Source of the DNA: DASTOB01 sp035720425
Lineage (GTDB): Bacteria > Chloroflexota > Limnocylindria > Limnocylindrales > CSP1-4
NCBI GenBank assembly: GCA_035720425.1
Contig: DASTOB010000136.1
Location: forward strand, 1 to 26,836
Reading direction: 5' to 3'
DNA: 26,836 bases
The notes under the pieces were generated by a model. It saw only the letters and a program-made list of their open reading frames with translations. It had not been told where the DNA came from and searched no databases. How positions within the stretch are numbered: position 1 is the stretch's first letter; the number at the start of each line of letters is the position of its first letter. Of the stretch, positions 1-7,137 are shown one piece after another. A program made the translations under genes and the position numbers.

Positions 1-596
1 AGCAGGCCGCCGGGTGCGAGCCAGCGTCGGGCCGCCGCCACGAGCTCCGCCCGATCGGCGGGTGCGGCGCCGCCGACGAGGAAGGCGGCCAGGACGGCGT
101 CGGCGGGCGGACCCTCCGGCGCGTCGGTCGCGGCCCGAACGTGGAGGTGGGCGCGCAGGCCGTGGGCGACGAGTCGCTCGCGCGCCCGATCGAGGAACGC
201 CGGCCGCGCGTCGAAGGCGCTCAGCTCGCCGCGCCCGGCGAGGAGCGGCGACCACCAGCCCGTCCCGGCCCGGAGCTCGACGATCCGGCCACCGATCGGG
301 AGGCCGTCGAGCCAGCGCCCGGCGGCGTCGAGCTCCGTGGCCCATGCCGTGTCGTGGATCGGACCACGTACGTATCGACCGCGCCGCAGCAGCCAGTCGT
401 CCTCGTCGTCGGGTGAGTCGGCCGCTCGCGCGCGCTCCGACAGGGCACGGTGCAGCCGGAAGCGGAGGAACTCGTTATCGCCGGCCTTGCCGAGGCAGTC
501 CGGACAGAGCTGGGCCCAACCCTCGAGATCGTCGAGGCCACGGGTCGTGTGCGAACGCCCGCACCACAGGCAGTCGAACGACGCGCGATAGGGCAC
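1..596 (-). CDS. Zinc-ribbon SAM-dependent methyltransferase (3' truncated by window edge)
   Basis: The reading frame opens after an in-frame TGA at 603-605 and starts at GTG 596, the only start codon near the conserved N-terminus; 198 codons are visible before the window ends. Residues 9-34 form a four-cysteine zinc ribbon (CLWC at 9-12, CPDC at 31-34). After an acidic linker comes a class I methyltransferase fold: motif I reads VELRAGTGWW (about 106-115), with acidic E107 and glycines G111 and G113 in place for SAM binding. A second acidic residue follows in the next strand (SAFDARP), and the visible end reads RRWLAPGGLL, typical of the strand after motif III. The substrate is unknown. The N-terminal ribbon resembles those of RNA- or protein-modifying methyltransferases, but that is inference. 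The family assignment is solid, the function open. Confidence 0.72.
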   Translation of the reverse strand, partial: MPYRASFDCLWCGRSHTTRGLDDLEGWAQLCPDCLGKAGDNEFLRFRLHRALSERARAADSPDDEDDWLLRRGRYVRGPIHDTAWATELDAAGRWLDGLPIGGRIVELRAGTGWWSPLLAGRGELSAFDARPAFLDRARERLVAHGLRAHLHVRAATDAPEGPPADAVLAAFLVGGAAPADRAELVAAARRWLAPGGL

Positions 597-729
597 GCGG
601 GGTCAGTCGCTCGCAGCGCCGCTGGTCAGGTCGCCGCGTGTCGGAATTGACACCCTCAGTGGCTGGATGGTCGCTCGCTCACCGAAGGCGGAGGCGACGC
701 TCCTGCGAGCCATCCGCCTGAGGTTGCCA

Positions 730-1020
730 TCAAGCCGAGGGCTTGAGCTCGTCGACGGCCGCCCGGGCGGCGGCCTTGTCCGTGAACCAGGTCGCGTCGA
801 TCTGCGTGTACTGCGCCCACTCCGCGGGGAGCGACTCCTCCGGGAAGATGGCGTTGACCGGACACTCCGGCTCACATGCTCCGCAGTCGATGCACTCGTT
901 CGGGTCGATGAACAGCTTGCGGTCCGTGCCCTCGTCGTAGTGGATGCAATCCACCGGACAGACGGACACGCACGAGACGTCGAGCACGTCGATGCACGGC
1001 TCGGCGATCACATAGGCCAT
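730..1020 (-). CDS. fdxA: Seven-iron [3Fe-4S][4Fe-4S] ferredoxin, FdxA type
   Basis: This 96-residue cytoplasmic electron carrier begins MAYVIAEPCIDV, the hallmark N-terminus of the seven-iron ferredoxins of Actinomycetota, Azotobacter and Thermus. Cysteines lie at 9, 17, 21, 25, 43, 46, 49 and 53. By analogy with Azotobacter FdI, C9, C17 and C53 hold the 3Fe-4S cluster, C21, C43, C46 and C49 hold the 4Fe-4S cluster, and C25 is the extra free cysteine. The C-terminal tail (PAEWAQYTQIDATWF) matches the family extension. A good ribosome binding site (GGAGGAG) lies about 9 nt upstream of the ATG at 1020. The gene appears monocistronic. Candidate partners are low-potential reductases or P450s; none is visible in the window, so its specific partner is unknown. 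Confidence 0.93.
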   Translation of the reverse strand: MAYVIAEPCIDVLDVSCVSVCPVDCIHYDEGTDRKLFIDPNECIDCGACEPECPVNAIFPEESLPAEWAQYTQIDATWFTDKAAARAAVDELKPSA

Positions 1021-1106
1021 ACGACTCGACTCCTCCGCTGGCGTTCATCGATCGAGGGCGGGACGGACCCGAAGCGTACCACCGGGACGCGCCGGGCCGC
1101 CTCCTT

Positions 1107-1628
1107 TCATCCGTCGCCGAGCGGACGGCCGTCGGGGCCGACGAAGCGGACGGGAACGACCATCCCGAGCTCCCAGTGGCCGGGGATGTGGCAGCCGACG
1201 AACCAGTCCCCGGCCGCATCGGCCGGAACGGTCCACGTCACGTCGGCCCGCTGCCCGGATTCGACGACGACGCGCAGGCCGGTCACGTCCGGCGGGACCG
1301 AGACGGCCGGGGTGGGACCCGGAGGCGGATCTGCGGCAGCGGCCTCCGCCGCTTCCCACGCGTTCTGGACGGCGGCGTCGCCGATGATCGCCTCGTGGAC
1401 GACGAGGCCACCGTTGATCACGTGGAGGAGGACCGTCTCGCCGGGCGACAGGTCGACGACCGGCGGCGCGAACGTATAGTCGCGGGCAATGATGTTCACC
1501 TCGCGGGGCGAGGCCGGCGTGCCGGGGCTGATCGGCGGCGTCGCAGCCGGGGTCGAGGAGCAGGCGGACGCGCCCATCGCGAGCGTCACCAGGAGTCGGA
1601 GAACGAAGGCCGACCGAACACGCTTCAC
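1107..1628 (-). CDS. Cupredoxin-domain lipoprotein (plastocyanin/sulfocyanin-like)
   Basis: This is a secreted type-1 copper protein of about 173 residues. From the GTG at 1628 the N-terminus is VKRVRSAF followed by a hydrophobic stretch ending LAMGASAC, a plausible lipobox, so the mature protein is probably membrane-tethered. A Ser/Thr/Pro linker leads into the cupredoxin fold: one His ligand in VVHEAII and a C-terminal ligand cluster GCHIPGHWELGM that supplies Cys, His and Met. A long insertion (about QNAWEAAEAAAADPPPG) separates the first His from the last strands. The start is chosen because it places the signal peptide at the N-terminus; a TATGCT box lies 8 nt upstream on the same strand, so the transcript may have almost no leader. 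The 18-bp palindrome at 1622-1639 covers the start. It probably shuttles electrons, possibly to the oxidase encoded at 9.6-14.9 kb; that link is inference. Confidence 0.82.
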   Translation of the reverse strand: MKRVRSAFVLRLLVTLAMGASACSSTPAATPPISPGTPASPREVNIIARDYTFAPPVVDLSPGETVLLHVINGGLVVHEAIIGDAAVQNAWEAAEAAAADPPPGPTPAVSVPPDVTGLRVVVESGQRADVTWTVPADAAGDWFVGCHIPGHWELGMVVPVRFVGPDGRPLGDG

Positions 1629-1639
1629 GGCCGTGAAGC
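1622..1639. promoter_or_regulatory. 18-bp perfect palindrome over the cupredoxin start; candidate operator
   Basis: GCTTCACGGCCGTGAAGC reads identically on both strands and is flanked by non-complementary bases, so its length is exactly 18 bp. It covers the GTG start (1626-1628) of the cupredoxin gene and touches the minus-strand TATGCT box (1637-1642). It lies about 35 bp from the candidate potA -35 element on the other side. Position and symmetry fit a dimeric repressor site controlling the cupredoxin gene, perhaps also the divergent ABC operon. I cannot match it to a known regulator. A hairpin acting on translation is the alternative. Confidence 0.5.
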
Positions 1640-1674
1640 ATAGGTGCTCGTGGCGGGACGGCCCGGTTGCCGTC

Positions 1675-1704
1675 TTGACATCGCCCGAGGCGCCGCCGCA
1701 CAGT
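1675..1704 (+). promoter_or_regulatory. Candidate promoter of the potADBC operon
   Basis: A consensus -35 hexamer TTGACA lies at 1675-1680. Eighteen bases later CACAGT (1699-1704) keeps the A at position 2 and T at position 6 of a -10 box. Transcription would begin near 1711, giving a leader of about 44 nt before the chosen potA start. The -10 is weak, so this is a candidate only. Confidence 0.35.
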
Positions 1705-1754
1705 GCCCGCCATCCCGCCCACGGGGCCATTCCCCGCGGAGCCCCACCCACGAG

Positions 1755-2870
1755 GTGTCATTGGCGACGTCGAGCGTTCCGCCCGCGGTGACGGTCGGAT
1801 CCGACCAGCGTCCGGCGCGCAGGCCCGCATCGTCCGAATCGGCCGTCCGGCTCGAGGGGGTCGTCAAGCTGTACGGCGACGTTCGCGCGGTCGCCGGCAT
1901 CGATCTCGACGTCCGCGACGGCGAGTTCTTCTCGATGCTCGGCCCATCCGGCAGCGGCAAGACCACGACCCTGCGCATGATCGCCGGCTTCGAGCTGCCG
2001 ACGGCCGGACGTGTCCTGCTACACGGCGAGGACGTGAGTCATCGGCCGCCGTTCGAGCGCGACGTGAACACGGTGTTCCAGGATTACGCGCTCTTCCCGC
2101 ACATGTCGGTCGGCGACAACGTGGGCTATGGGCTCATGGTCCGCAAGGTGAGCCGCGACGAACGCGACCGCCGCGTCGCCGACGCGCTGCGGATGGTCCG
2201 TCTCGACGGCTTCGAGCGACGTCGCCCGTCCCAGCTGTCGGGCGGCCAGCGCCAGCGGGTCGCCCTGGCGCGCGCGCTCGTCAACCGGCCGCGCGTGCTC
2301 CTGCTCGACGAGCCGCTCGGCGCCCTCGACCTCAAGCTCCGCCAGGAGATGCAGATCGAGCTCAAGGCGATCCAGCAGCAGGTCGGAATCACGTTCATCT
2401 ACGTGACCCACGACCAGGAAGAGGCGCTCACGATGAGCGACCGGATCGCCGTGTTCAATGAGGGCCGTATCGAGCAGGTCGGGACGCCCGCGGACGTCTA
2501 CGAGCAGCCGGCGACGTCGTTCGTGGCCGGCTTCGTCGGCACTTCGAACCTGCTCACCGGAGAGGCTGCCCGGCAGGTCGTCGGGGAATCGGGCACGTTC
2601 ACCGTTCGGCCGGAGAAGATCCGCCTTGCCGACCCCGGCGGGTCGGTCGGGCCGGACGAGACGTCCGCTGCCGGGACCATCCGCGAAGTCGTCTATCTCG
2701 GCCCCGACACGCGGTATATCGTCGCGCTCGACGTGGGGGGTGAGCTGGTCGTCACCCAGCAGAACCTGGCGACGTCCTCGATGGAGGCGCTCGCCGCACA
2801 GGGCAGGGCTGTCCGCCTGGTCTGGAAGCGACAGCACAATCTCCCCGTCACCGACGGCGGGGGTCGCTAG
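1755..2870 (+). CDS. potA: Polyamine-type ABC transporter ATP-binding protein (PotA family)
   Basis: This is the cytoplasmic ATPase of a spermidine/putrescine-class importer, 371 residues from GTG 1755, a normal PotA length; the frame stays open upstream to a GTG at 1644, but that extension looks non-conserved. Counting from 1755: Walker A GPSGSGKTT near residue 63, Q-loop in VFQDYALFPHMSV, signature LSGGQRQRVALARAL near 161, Walker B LLLDEPLGALD near 182, and the switch His in YVTHDQEEALTMSDR. The C-terminal part (FVGTSNLLTGEA and FTVRPEKIRLA) is the TOBE regulatory domain. It is the first gene of a four-gene operon with a substrate-binding lipoprotein and two permeases. Substrate (polyamine or related organic cation) is inferred from family, not shown. 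Confidence 0.9.
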   Translation: MSLATSSVPPAVTVGSDQRPARRPASSESAVRLEGVVKLYGDVRAVAGIDLDVRDGEFFSMLGPSGSGKTTTLRMIAGFELPTAGRVLLHGEDVSHRPPFERDVNTVFQDYALFPHMSVGDNVGYGLMVRKVSRDERDRRVADALRMVRLDGFERRRPSQLSGGQRQRVALARALVNRPRVLLLDEPLGALDLKLRQEMQIELKAIQQQVGITFIYVTHDQEEALTMSDRIAVFNEGRIEQVGTPADVYEQPATSFVAGFVGTSNLLTGEAARQVVGESGTFTVRPEKIRLADPGGSVGPDETSAAGTIREVVYLGPDTRYIVALDVGGELVVTQQNLATSSMEALAAQGRAVRLVWKRQHNLPVTDGGGR

Positions 2871-2919
2871 CACGAGCCGGGCGTTCCCGGCACGAAACAT
2901 GGTGGAGGAGATACGGAGC

Positions 2920-4071
2920 ATGCGGAAACGAAAGGCTGCCGCCGCGATCGCGTCCCTGGCGCTGTTCGTGGCGGCCTGTACCGGCGGCGGGGCGACCGGA
3001 TCGCCGGCGCCGAGCGTGCCCGGCGAGCTCGGCGACACCGAGGGTGCGCTGAACCTCGTCGCGTGGGCCGGCTACGTCGAGGAGGACTGGGTCGCGCCGT
3101 TCGAGGCGGACACCGGGTGCCAGGTCAACGCGACCCTCGGCAACACCTCGGACGAGATGGTCACGCTCATGAAGACCGGCAACTACGACGGCGTGTCCGC
3201 GTCCGGCGACGCGTCGAACCGTCTCATCGCGGGCGGCGATGTCGCCGCGGTCAATCTCGACCTCATCCCGAACTACGCCAACGTGTTCGAGGGCCTCAAG
3301 AACAAGCCCCACAACACGGTCAACGGCGTGGCCTACGGTGTACCCCACGGTCGCGGCGCCAACCTGCTCATGTGGCGGACCGACATCGTCGATCCGGCGC
3401 CGGACAGCTGGTCCGTCGTGTTCGACCCGGATTCGATGTACAAGGGCAAGGTCACCGCGTACGACGCGCCCATCTACATCGCCGACGCGGCCGTCTACCT
3501 CATGGCGACCAAGCCGGAGCTCAACATCACGAACCCGTACGAGCTCGACGATGCCCAGTTCACGGCCGCGGTCGACCTGCTCAAGCAGCAGCGCACGATC
3601 ATCGGCAAGTACTGGTCGCTGTACACCGACGAGATTGCGGCGTTCACCTCGGGCGACAGCGTCGTCGGCACGACGTGGCAGGTCATCAAGAACGTCCTCG
3701 ACGGCGAGTCCGTGCCGGTCGAGGTGACCCTCCCGAAGGAGGGCGCCACGGGCTGGTCCGACACGTGGATGATCTCGTCGAAGGCCAAGAACCCGAACTG
3801 CATGTACGCCTGGATGAACTACATCATCTCGCCGGCCGCCAACGCGGCAGCGACGGTGTACTTCGGAGAGGCACCGGTCTCGCAGGCCGGCTGCGACGAG
3901 GCCGAGAAGCTGAGCCCCGGCCACTGCGAGACGTTCCACGCGACCGACGAGGACTACTTCTCGAAGGTCTACTTCTGGGCGACCCCGCAAAAGGAGTGCG
4001 GCGACTCGCGCGGCGCGGTGTGCAAGGACTTCGCCGAGTGGAACGCCGCCTGGACCGAGATCAAGGGCTGA
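2920..4071 (+). CDS. potD: Extracellular polyamine-type substrate-binding lipoprotein (PotD family)
   Basis: This 383-residue solute-binding protein captures the substrate for the importer. The start at ATG 2920 has a strong ribosome binding site (GGAGGAG, 2904-2910, 9 nt spacing). The signal peptide is MRKRKAAAAIASLALFVAAC, with the lipobox cysteine at residue 20, so the mature protein is a lipoprotein. After a low-complexity linker the fold opens with LNLVAWAGYVEEDWVAPFE, the typical PotD/PotF beginning, and contains the conserved YGVPHGRGANLLMWRTD segment. Seven cysteines in the mature part (in DTGCQV, NPNCMY, QAGCDEAEK, PGHCET, KECGDS and GAVCKD, plus the lipid-anchor Cys) suggest disulfides outside the membrane. 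It lies 49 bp after potA and is followed by a stable hairpin before potB. Confidence 0.9.
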   Translation: MRKRKAAAAIASLALFVAACTGGGATGSPAPSVPGELGDTEGALNLVAWAGYVEEDWVAPFEADTGCQVNATLGNTSDEMVTLMKTGNYDGVSASGDASNRLIAGGDVAAVNLDLIPNYANVFEGLKNKPHNTVNGVAYGVPHGRGANLLMWRTDIVDPAPDSWSVVFDPDSMYKGKVTAYDAPIYIADAAVYLMATKPELNITNPYELDDAQFTAAVDLLKQQRTIIGKYWSLYTDEIAAFTSGDSVVGTTWQVIKNVLDGESVPVEVTLPKEGATGWSDTWMISSKAKNPNCMYAWMNYIISPAANAAATVYFGEAPVSQAGCDEAEKLSPGHCETFHATDEDYFSKVYFWATPQKECGDSRGAVCKDFAEWNAAWTEIKG

Positions 4072-4093
4072 TCCCGGCCACCCGGCGATCAGC

Positions 4094-4126
4094 GCTCCCC
4101 GGAGGCCCGCCGGGCCTCCGGGGAGC
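4094..4126 (+). terminator. Very stable hairpin between potD and potB
   Basis: A perfect 15-bp stem (GCTCCCCGGAGGCCC, 4094-4108, with its complement at 4112-4126) closes on a 3-nt loop. There is no T-run after it, so it is not a textbook intrinsic terminator. In importer operons such a hairpin after the binding-protein gene commonly protects the upstream mRNA and lowers permease expression; that role is inferred here. Confidence 0.6.
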
Positions 4127-4148
4127 ATCCGTTCCCGGAGCGTCCACG

Positions 4149-4169
4149 ATGAACGACCAGGCTCGATGA
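4149..4169 (+). CDS. Six-codon leader ORF translationally coupled to potB
   Basis: A tiny reading frame (MNDQAR, stop TGA 4167-4169) has a well-placed ribosome binding site, GGAG at 4137-4140 with 8 nt spacing. Its stop overlaps the potB start in ATGA (4166-4169). potB itself has no clear ribosome binding site of its own, so ribosomes may load here and reinitiate on potB. The peptide itself is unlikely to have a function. Confidence 0.4.
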   Translation: MNDQAR

Positions 4170-5071
4170 CGACCGCCTCGGCGACACCACCCGGCGGCGC
4201 GGGCCTCGTCCGGCGGACCGCGAGCGCGCTGTACCGCCGGCCGCGGCTCCAGCTGGGCCTGCTCCTCACGGCGCCGATCGGCTGGCTCGTCGTCGCCTAC
4301 CTCGGCTCGCTCGCGATCCTCCTCGTCAACTCGTTCTGGCGGGTCGACGCGTTCACCGGGGCGATCCTGCTCGAACCCGGGCTCCACAACTTCGAGCGGC
4401 TGCTCTCCGGCGAGGTCTTCCGGACGATCACGATCCGGACACTCGGCATCGCCGCGGCGGTGACCGTGACCGACGCGCTCATTGCCTTTCCGATCGCCTA
4501 CTACATGGCGCGCGTCGCCGGACCGCGCCTGCGCGGCTGGCTCGTCGTGGCGATCCTCATGCCACTCTGGTCGAGCTACCTCGTCAAGGTTTACGCCTGG
4601 CGGATCATCCTCCAGGACAACGGGCCGCTCAACGGAATCCTCCGACCGCTCGGCCTTGAGGGGCCGGACGTGACCGCCGGCGAGATCCGGCTGTGGATCG
4701 TGTTCTCATATCTGTGGTTGCCGTACATGATCCTGCCGATCTTCGCCGGACTCGAACGGATCCCGAACTCGCTCATCGAGGCGTCCGGCGACCTCGGGGC
4801 CCGCTCATGGCAGACGTTCCGGCGCGTCGTCCTCCCGCTCGCATTCCCGGCCGTCGTGGCCGGATCGATCTTCACCTTCTCGCTCACGATGGGCGACTAC
4901 ATCGCCCCGAACCAGCTGTCGAGCGTCCAGTTCATCGGCAACGTCGTGCAGTCCAACGTGGGAATTGCGGGCGACCTGCCGTTCGCGGCGGCGTTCGCGA
5001 CGGTTCCGGTCGTGGTGATGGTGCTGTACCTCATCGTGGCGCGCCGCCTCGGCGCGTTCGAGTCGCTGTGA
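4166..5071 (+). CDS. potB: Polyamine-type ABC transporter permease 1 (PotB family)
   Basis: This is an inner-membrane permease of 301 residues with about six transmembrane segments, the first at about 28-55 (LLTAPIGWLVVAYLGSLAIL). The cytoplasmic EAA loop that docks onto the ATPase is clear: LIEASGDLGARSWQTFRRVVLPLAFP. The middle segment YMARVAGPRLRGWLVVAILMP and the following WSSYLVKVYAW are characteristic of PotB/YdcU proteins. The start is ATG 4166, inside the ATGA overlap with the mini-ORF. Its stop overlaps the potC start (TGATG at 5069-5073), indicating coupled translation of the two permeases in equal amounts. Confidence 0.9.
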   Translation: MTTASATPPGGAGLVRRTASALYRRPRLQLGLLLTAPIGWLVVAYLGSLAILLVNSFWRVDAFTGAILLEPGLHNFERLLSGEVFRTITIRTLGIAAAVTVTDALIAFPIAYYMARVAGPRLRGWLVVAILMPLWSSYLVKVYAWRIILQDNGPLNGILRPLGLEGPDVTAGEIRLWIVFSYLWLPYMILPIFAGLERIPNSLIEASGDLGARSWQTFRRVVLPLAFPAVVAGSIFTFSLTMGDYIAPNQLSSVQFIGNVVQSNVGIAGDLPFAAAFATVPVVVMVLYLIVARRLGAFESL

Positions 5072-5871
5072 TGACCGGCTCGCGCGTGGCGCGGCTGGGG
5101 CTGCGCACGGCGACGATCGCGGGGCTTGCGTTCATCTACGTGCCGCTCATCATCATCGTGATCTACGCGTTCAGCGAGTCACGCGCGCTGGCCTGGCCGA
5201 TCCGTGGCCTCAGCCTGCGCTGGTGGGAACAGGCGTTCGGCGACCCGGACGCGCGCGCCGCCCTCATCACGTCGTTCCAGGCGGCCCTCGGCGCGACGGG
5301 CATCGCCCTCCTGCTCGGCAGCCTCGCCTCGTTCGCCGTCCAGCGCTACCGGTTCTTCGGGCGCGAGACGATCTCGTTCGTGGTGATCCTGCCGATCGCC
5401 CTGCCGGGCATCGTGACCGGGATGGCGCTCAACTCGTCGTTCCGAACGTTCGGCATCGACCTGTCGCTGTTCACGATCATCGTCGGCCACGCCACGTTCT
5501 GCGTGGTCATCGTCTACAACAACGTCATCGCCCGACTCAGGCGGACGGCACGGTCGATCGAGGAGGCGTCGATGGACCTCGGCGCCGACACGTGGCAGAC
5601 GTTCCGCTACGTGACGTTCCCGGTCATCCGGACGGCGCTCCTCGCCGGCGGCCTGCTCGCCTTCGCCCTGTCGTTCGACGAGGTCATCGTCACGACGTTC
5701 ACGACCGGTGGGAATCAGACGCTGCCGATCTACATCCTCAAGCTCCTGTCACGCGACCCGTCGCCGACGGTCAACGTCATCGCCGTCGTCGTCATCGTGC
5801 TGTCCGCGATCCCGGTGTACGTCGCTCAGCGACTCAGTTCCGATGCCGGCGCCACGGCGGGGCGTGCCTGA
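5071..5871 (+). CDS. potC: Polyamine-type ABC transporter permease 2 (PotC family)
   Basis: This second permease has 266 residues and about six transmembrane segments, starting with IAGLAFIYVPLIIIVIYAF. The EAA loop reads SIEEASMDLGADTWQTFRYVTFPVIR, and ILPIALPGIVTGMAL and FALSFDEVIVTTFTTGGNQTLPI are typical PotC/YdcV segments. It starts at ATG 5071, sharing one base with the potB stop. It is the last gene of the operon; no obvious terminator hairpin was seen directly behind its TGA at 5871. Confidence 0.9.
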   Translation: MTGSRVARLGLRTATIAGLAFIYVPLIIIVIYAFSESRALAWPIRGLSLRWWEQAFGDPDARAALITSFQAALGATGIALLLGSLASFAVQRYRFFGRETISFVVILPIALPGIVTGMALNSSFRTFGIDLSLFTIIVGHATFCVVIVYNNVIARLRRTARSIEEASMDLGADTWQTFRYVTFPVIRTALLAGGLLAFALSFDEVIVTTFTTGGNQTLPIYILKLLSRDPSPTVNVIAVVVIVLSAIPVYVAQRLSSDAGATAGRA

Positions 5872-6375
5872 ATCACGGGTCCCGGTCGTGACACCGACGT
5901 CGCGGCCGACTCGGATGCCACTACCAACGCCGGCCGGCGACCTCCGCGAGAGCGGTCGCGACGAGGGCAGCGGCGGGCAGCCACTGACGCGCCCGCGTCA
6001 GGGCCCGGGCAATGAACGCGCGCATGCGGTCGACCTCCACCCGGCCGTTCCCGGTCGACCGGACGATGTCGCGGCCCGGCCCCGACGAGGCGTGCCCGGC
6101 CGATCTCGTGCCGCGAGACCAGGATCGTAGCGAACGCCGCTTAGCTGCGACTTACCAGCTCCGCCTCGATCGAGCGTATGTGCGGCAGACCCGCACACAC
6201 CACCGGCCTGGTCATCCGGTCGGCGATCATCCACGAGGCGACGTGGTGCGTGATGCGTTGGATTCTTGACTGCCGCGATGGCGTGGTGCGACGCTTGAGG
6301 ACCAGGATCGCCCGTGGCCGCGCGGCTGCCATCGCCGGTCCGGCGGTGCCGAACGGCCCCTATTCGGGAGTCTGG
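5872..6375. other. About 500 bp without a convincing large gene
   Basis: All six frames are broken or show out-of-frame, arginine-rich translations typical of shadows. The only item with support is a 34-codon minus-strand frame with a strong ribosome binding site (5921-6025). A CGCTACGAT string on the minus strand (around 6122-6131) resembles other promoter-like -10 sites in this window. No tRNA or terminator was recognised. It could be a decayed gene. Confidence 0.4.
5921..6025 (-). CDS. Possible small protein, 34 aa
   Basis: This short frame begins at ATG 6025 and ends at TAG 5921. A GGAGG motif sits 8 nt before the ATG. The product starts MRAFIARALTRARQWLP and continues with an Ala/Leu/Val-rich stretch ending RRW, so it could be a short amphipathic or membrane-associated helix. 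It lies alone on its strand, downstream of a TACGAT box about 100 bp away. In GC-rich DNA such a frame can occur by chance, so support is weak. Confidence 0.25.
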   Translation of the reverse strand: MRAFIARALTRARQWLPAAALVATALAEVAGRRW

Positions 6376-6756
6376 ATGACTGGAGCGGGTCGACCCGCAT
6401 CGTTGCTGGCCGCCGCCGCGCTGGGGGTGGGCGTGATCGTGATCATCGTGACGCCCCTGTACCTCGAGTCACCCAACGCGCTTGCTGCGCCGTCCGCGGT
6501 AGTCGTGGGGATAGGGGCGGCAGCGGCGCTCGCAGGAGGCCGTTCGGGGATCCGGATCGGACTCCTGATCAGTGTTATCGGGCTGCTGCTGAGCGCGGCT
6601 TGGTTGTGGCTCGCGAAGGACGGCTTCGGCAAGGGCGTGCCATGGGTCGATGACATGATCGAAGCGGCGATTCTCAGCGGTATCTTCCTCGCCGCCATCA
6701 TCCTCTTGCTCATCGCGCGACGCGGGACGTCGCGCACCGCCGGATCGTCGCTGTGA
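6376..6756 (+). CDS. Small integral membrane protein, function unknown
   Basis: This 126-residue protein starts at ATG 6376, with GGGAG five nt upstream. The frame is open for 66 further codons upstream, but that part is Arg/Cys-rich and not membrane-like. Four hydrophobic segments are visible: about 8-30 (SLLAAAALGVGVIVIIVTPL), 35-54, 57-75 (IGLLISVIGLLLSAAWLWL) and 92-112 (AAILSGIFLAAIILLLIA). A short charged loop (AKDGFGKGVPWVDDMIE) separates the last two. No catalytic motif is seen and I do not recognise the family. It stands alone between the gene-poor stretch and the convergent YHS gene. Confidence 0.6.
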   Translation: MTGAGRPASLLAAAALGVGVIVIIVTPLYLESPNALAAPSAVVVGIGAAAALAGGRSGIRIGLLISVIGLLLSAAWLWLAKDGFGKGVPWVDDMIEAAILSGIFLAAIILLLIARRGTSRTAGSSL

Positions 6757-6848
6757 GGGCGATAGAGCACCAATCAACTCTCAGGCGCGGAGCGATCCGG
6801 TCCCGCTGACAACGGCCTCTTCGCGTCGATCGGGCGCTCGCCCGCCGG

Positions 6849-7019
6849 TCACATCGACGGCTCGTACGCCGGGTCGAGGTACTTCTCGGGGTCGTCGCGG
6901 AACTCGAGCAGGCAGCCGCGGCCGCAGAACCAGTACGTGGTGCCGTCGTGCTCGAGCTTGAGATCCGAGGTGTCGGTGTCGACCTGCATCCCGCAGACCG
7001 GGTCGGTGGCCATCGCCAT
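6849..7019 (-). CDS. YHS-domain protein (metal-binding), 56 aa
   Basis: This gene encodes a single YHS domain: DPVCGMQVD at residues 6-14, then TTYWFCGRGCLLEFRDDPEKYL. The cysteines of CGM and CGRGC are the conserved metal-binding residues of the family, which also forms domains of copper ATPases and of some monooxygenases. Start ATG 7019 is preceded by AGAGGAG 8 nt upstream. A TATACT box on the minus strand (7068-7073) could be its -10. A 6-bp GC hairpin (6831-6844) lies just past the stop. As a free-standing protein it may bind copper or another soft metal, which would suit the copper-rich content of this window, but its role is unknown. Confidence 0.85.
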   Translation of the reverse strand: MAMATDPVCGMQVDTDTSDLKLEHDGTTYWFCGRGCLLEFRDDPEKYLDPAYEPSM

Positions 7020-7125
7020 TGGACGTACTCCTCTCGATGGTTGAAGGCGGCGTGGTTACTCCCGGGGAGTATAACGGATGCGCCGTGCGGTCGGCCGCAC
7101 GCGCGTCGCGGAGCACGCTGCCGTG

Positions 7126-7131
7126 TACGAT
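7126..7131 (+). promoter_or_regulatory. Candidate -10 box for a leaderless DksA/TraR transcript
   Basis: TACGAT lies 6 nt before the GTG at 7138. At this distance transcription would start at or next to the start codon. No good -35 is visible. Confidence 0.35.
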
Positions 7132-7137
7132 CCGGGA

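Noticed and set aside
647..675. Plus-strand promoter with TTGACA at 647-652
   Set aside because: No acceptable -10 follows at 16-18 nt, and no plus-strand gene starts downstream. The nearby GTGTC-6 nt-GACAC dyad (638-653) is too short to interpret alone.
2848..4269. Long minus-strand open frame of 473 codons
   Set aside because: It is antisense to potD and potB; composition is typical of the complement of GC-rich coding DNA.
6031..6130. Frameshifted minus-strand gene upstream of the 34-codon ORF
   Set aside because: A protein-like stretch (SRHEIGRARLVGAGP) appears in another frame, but stops and lack of a start or motif leave it unsupported.
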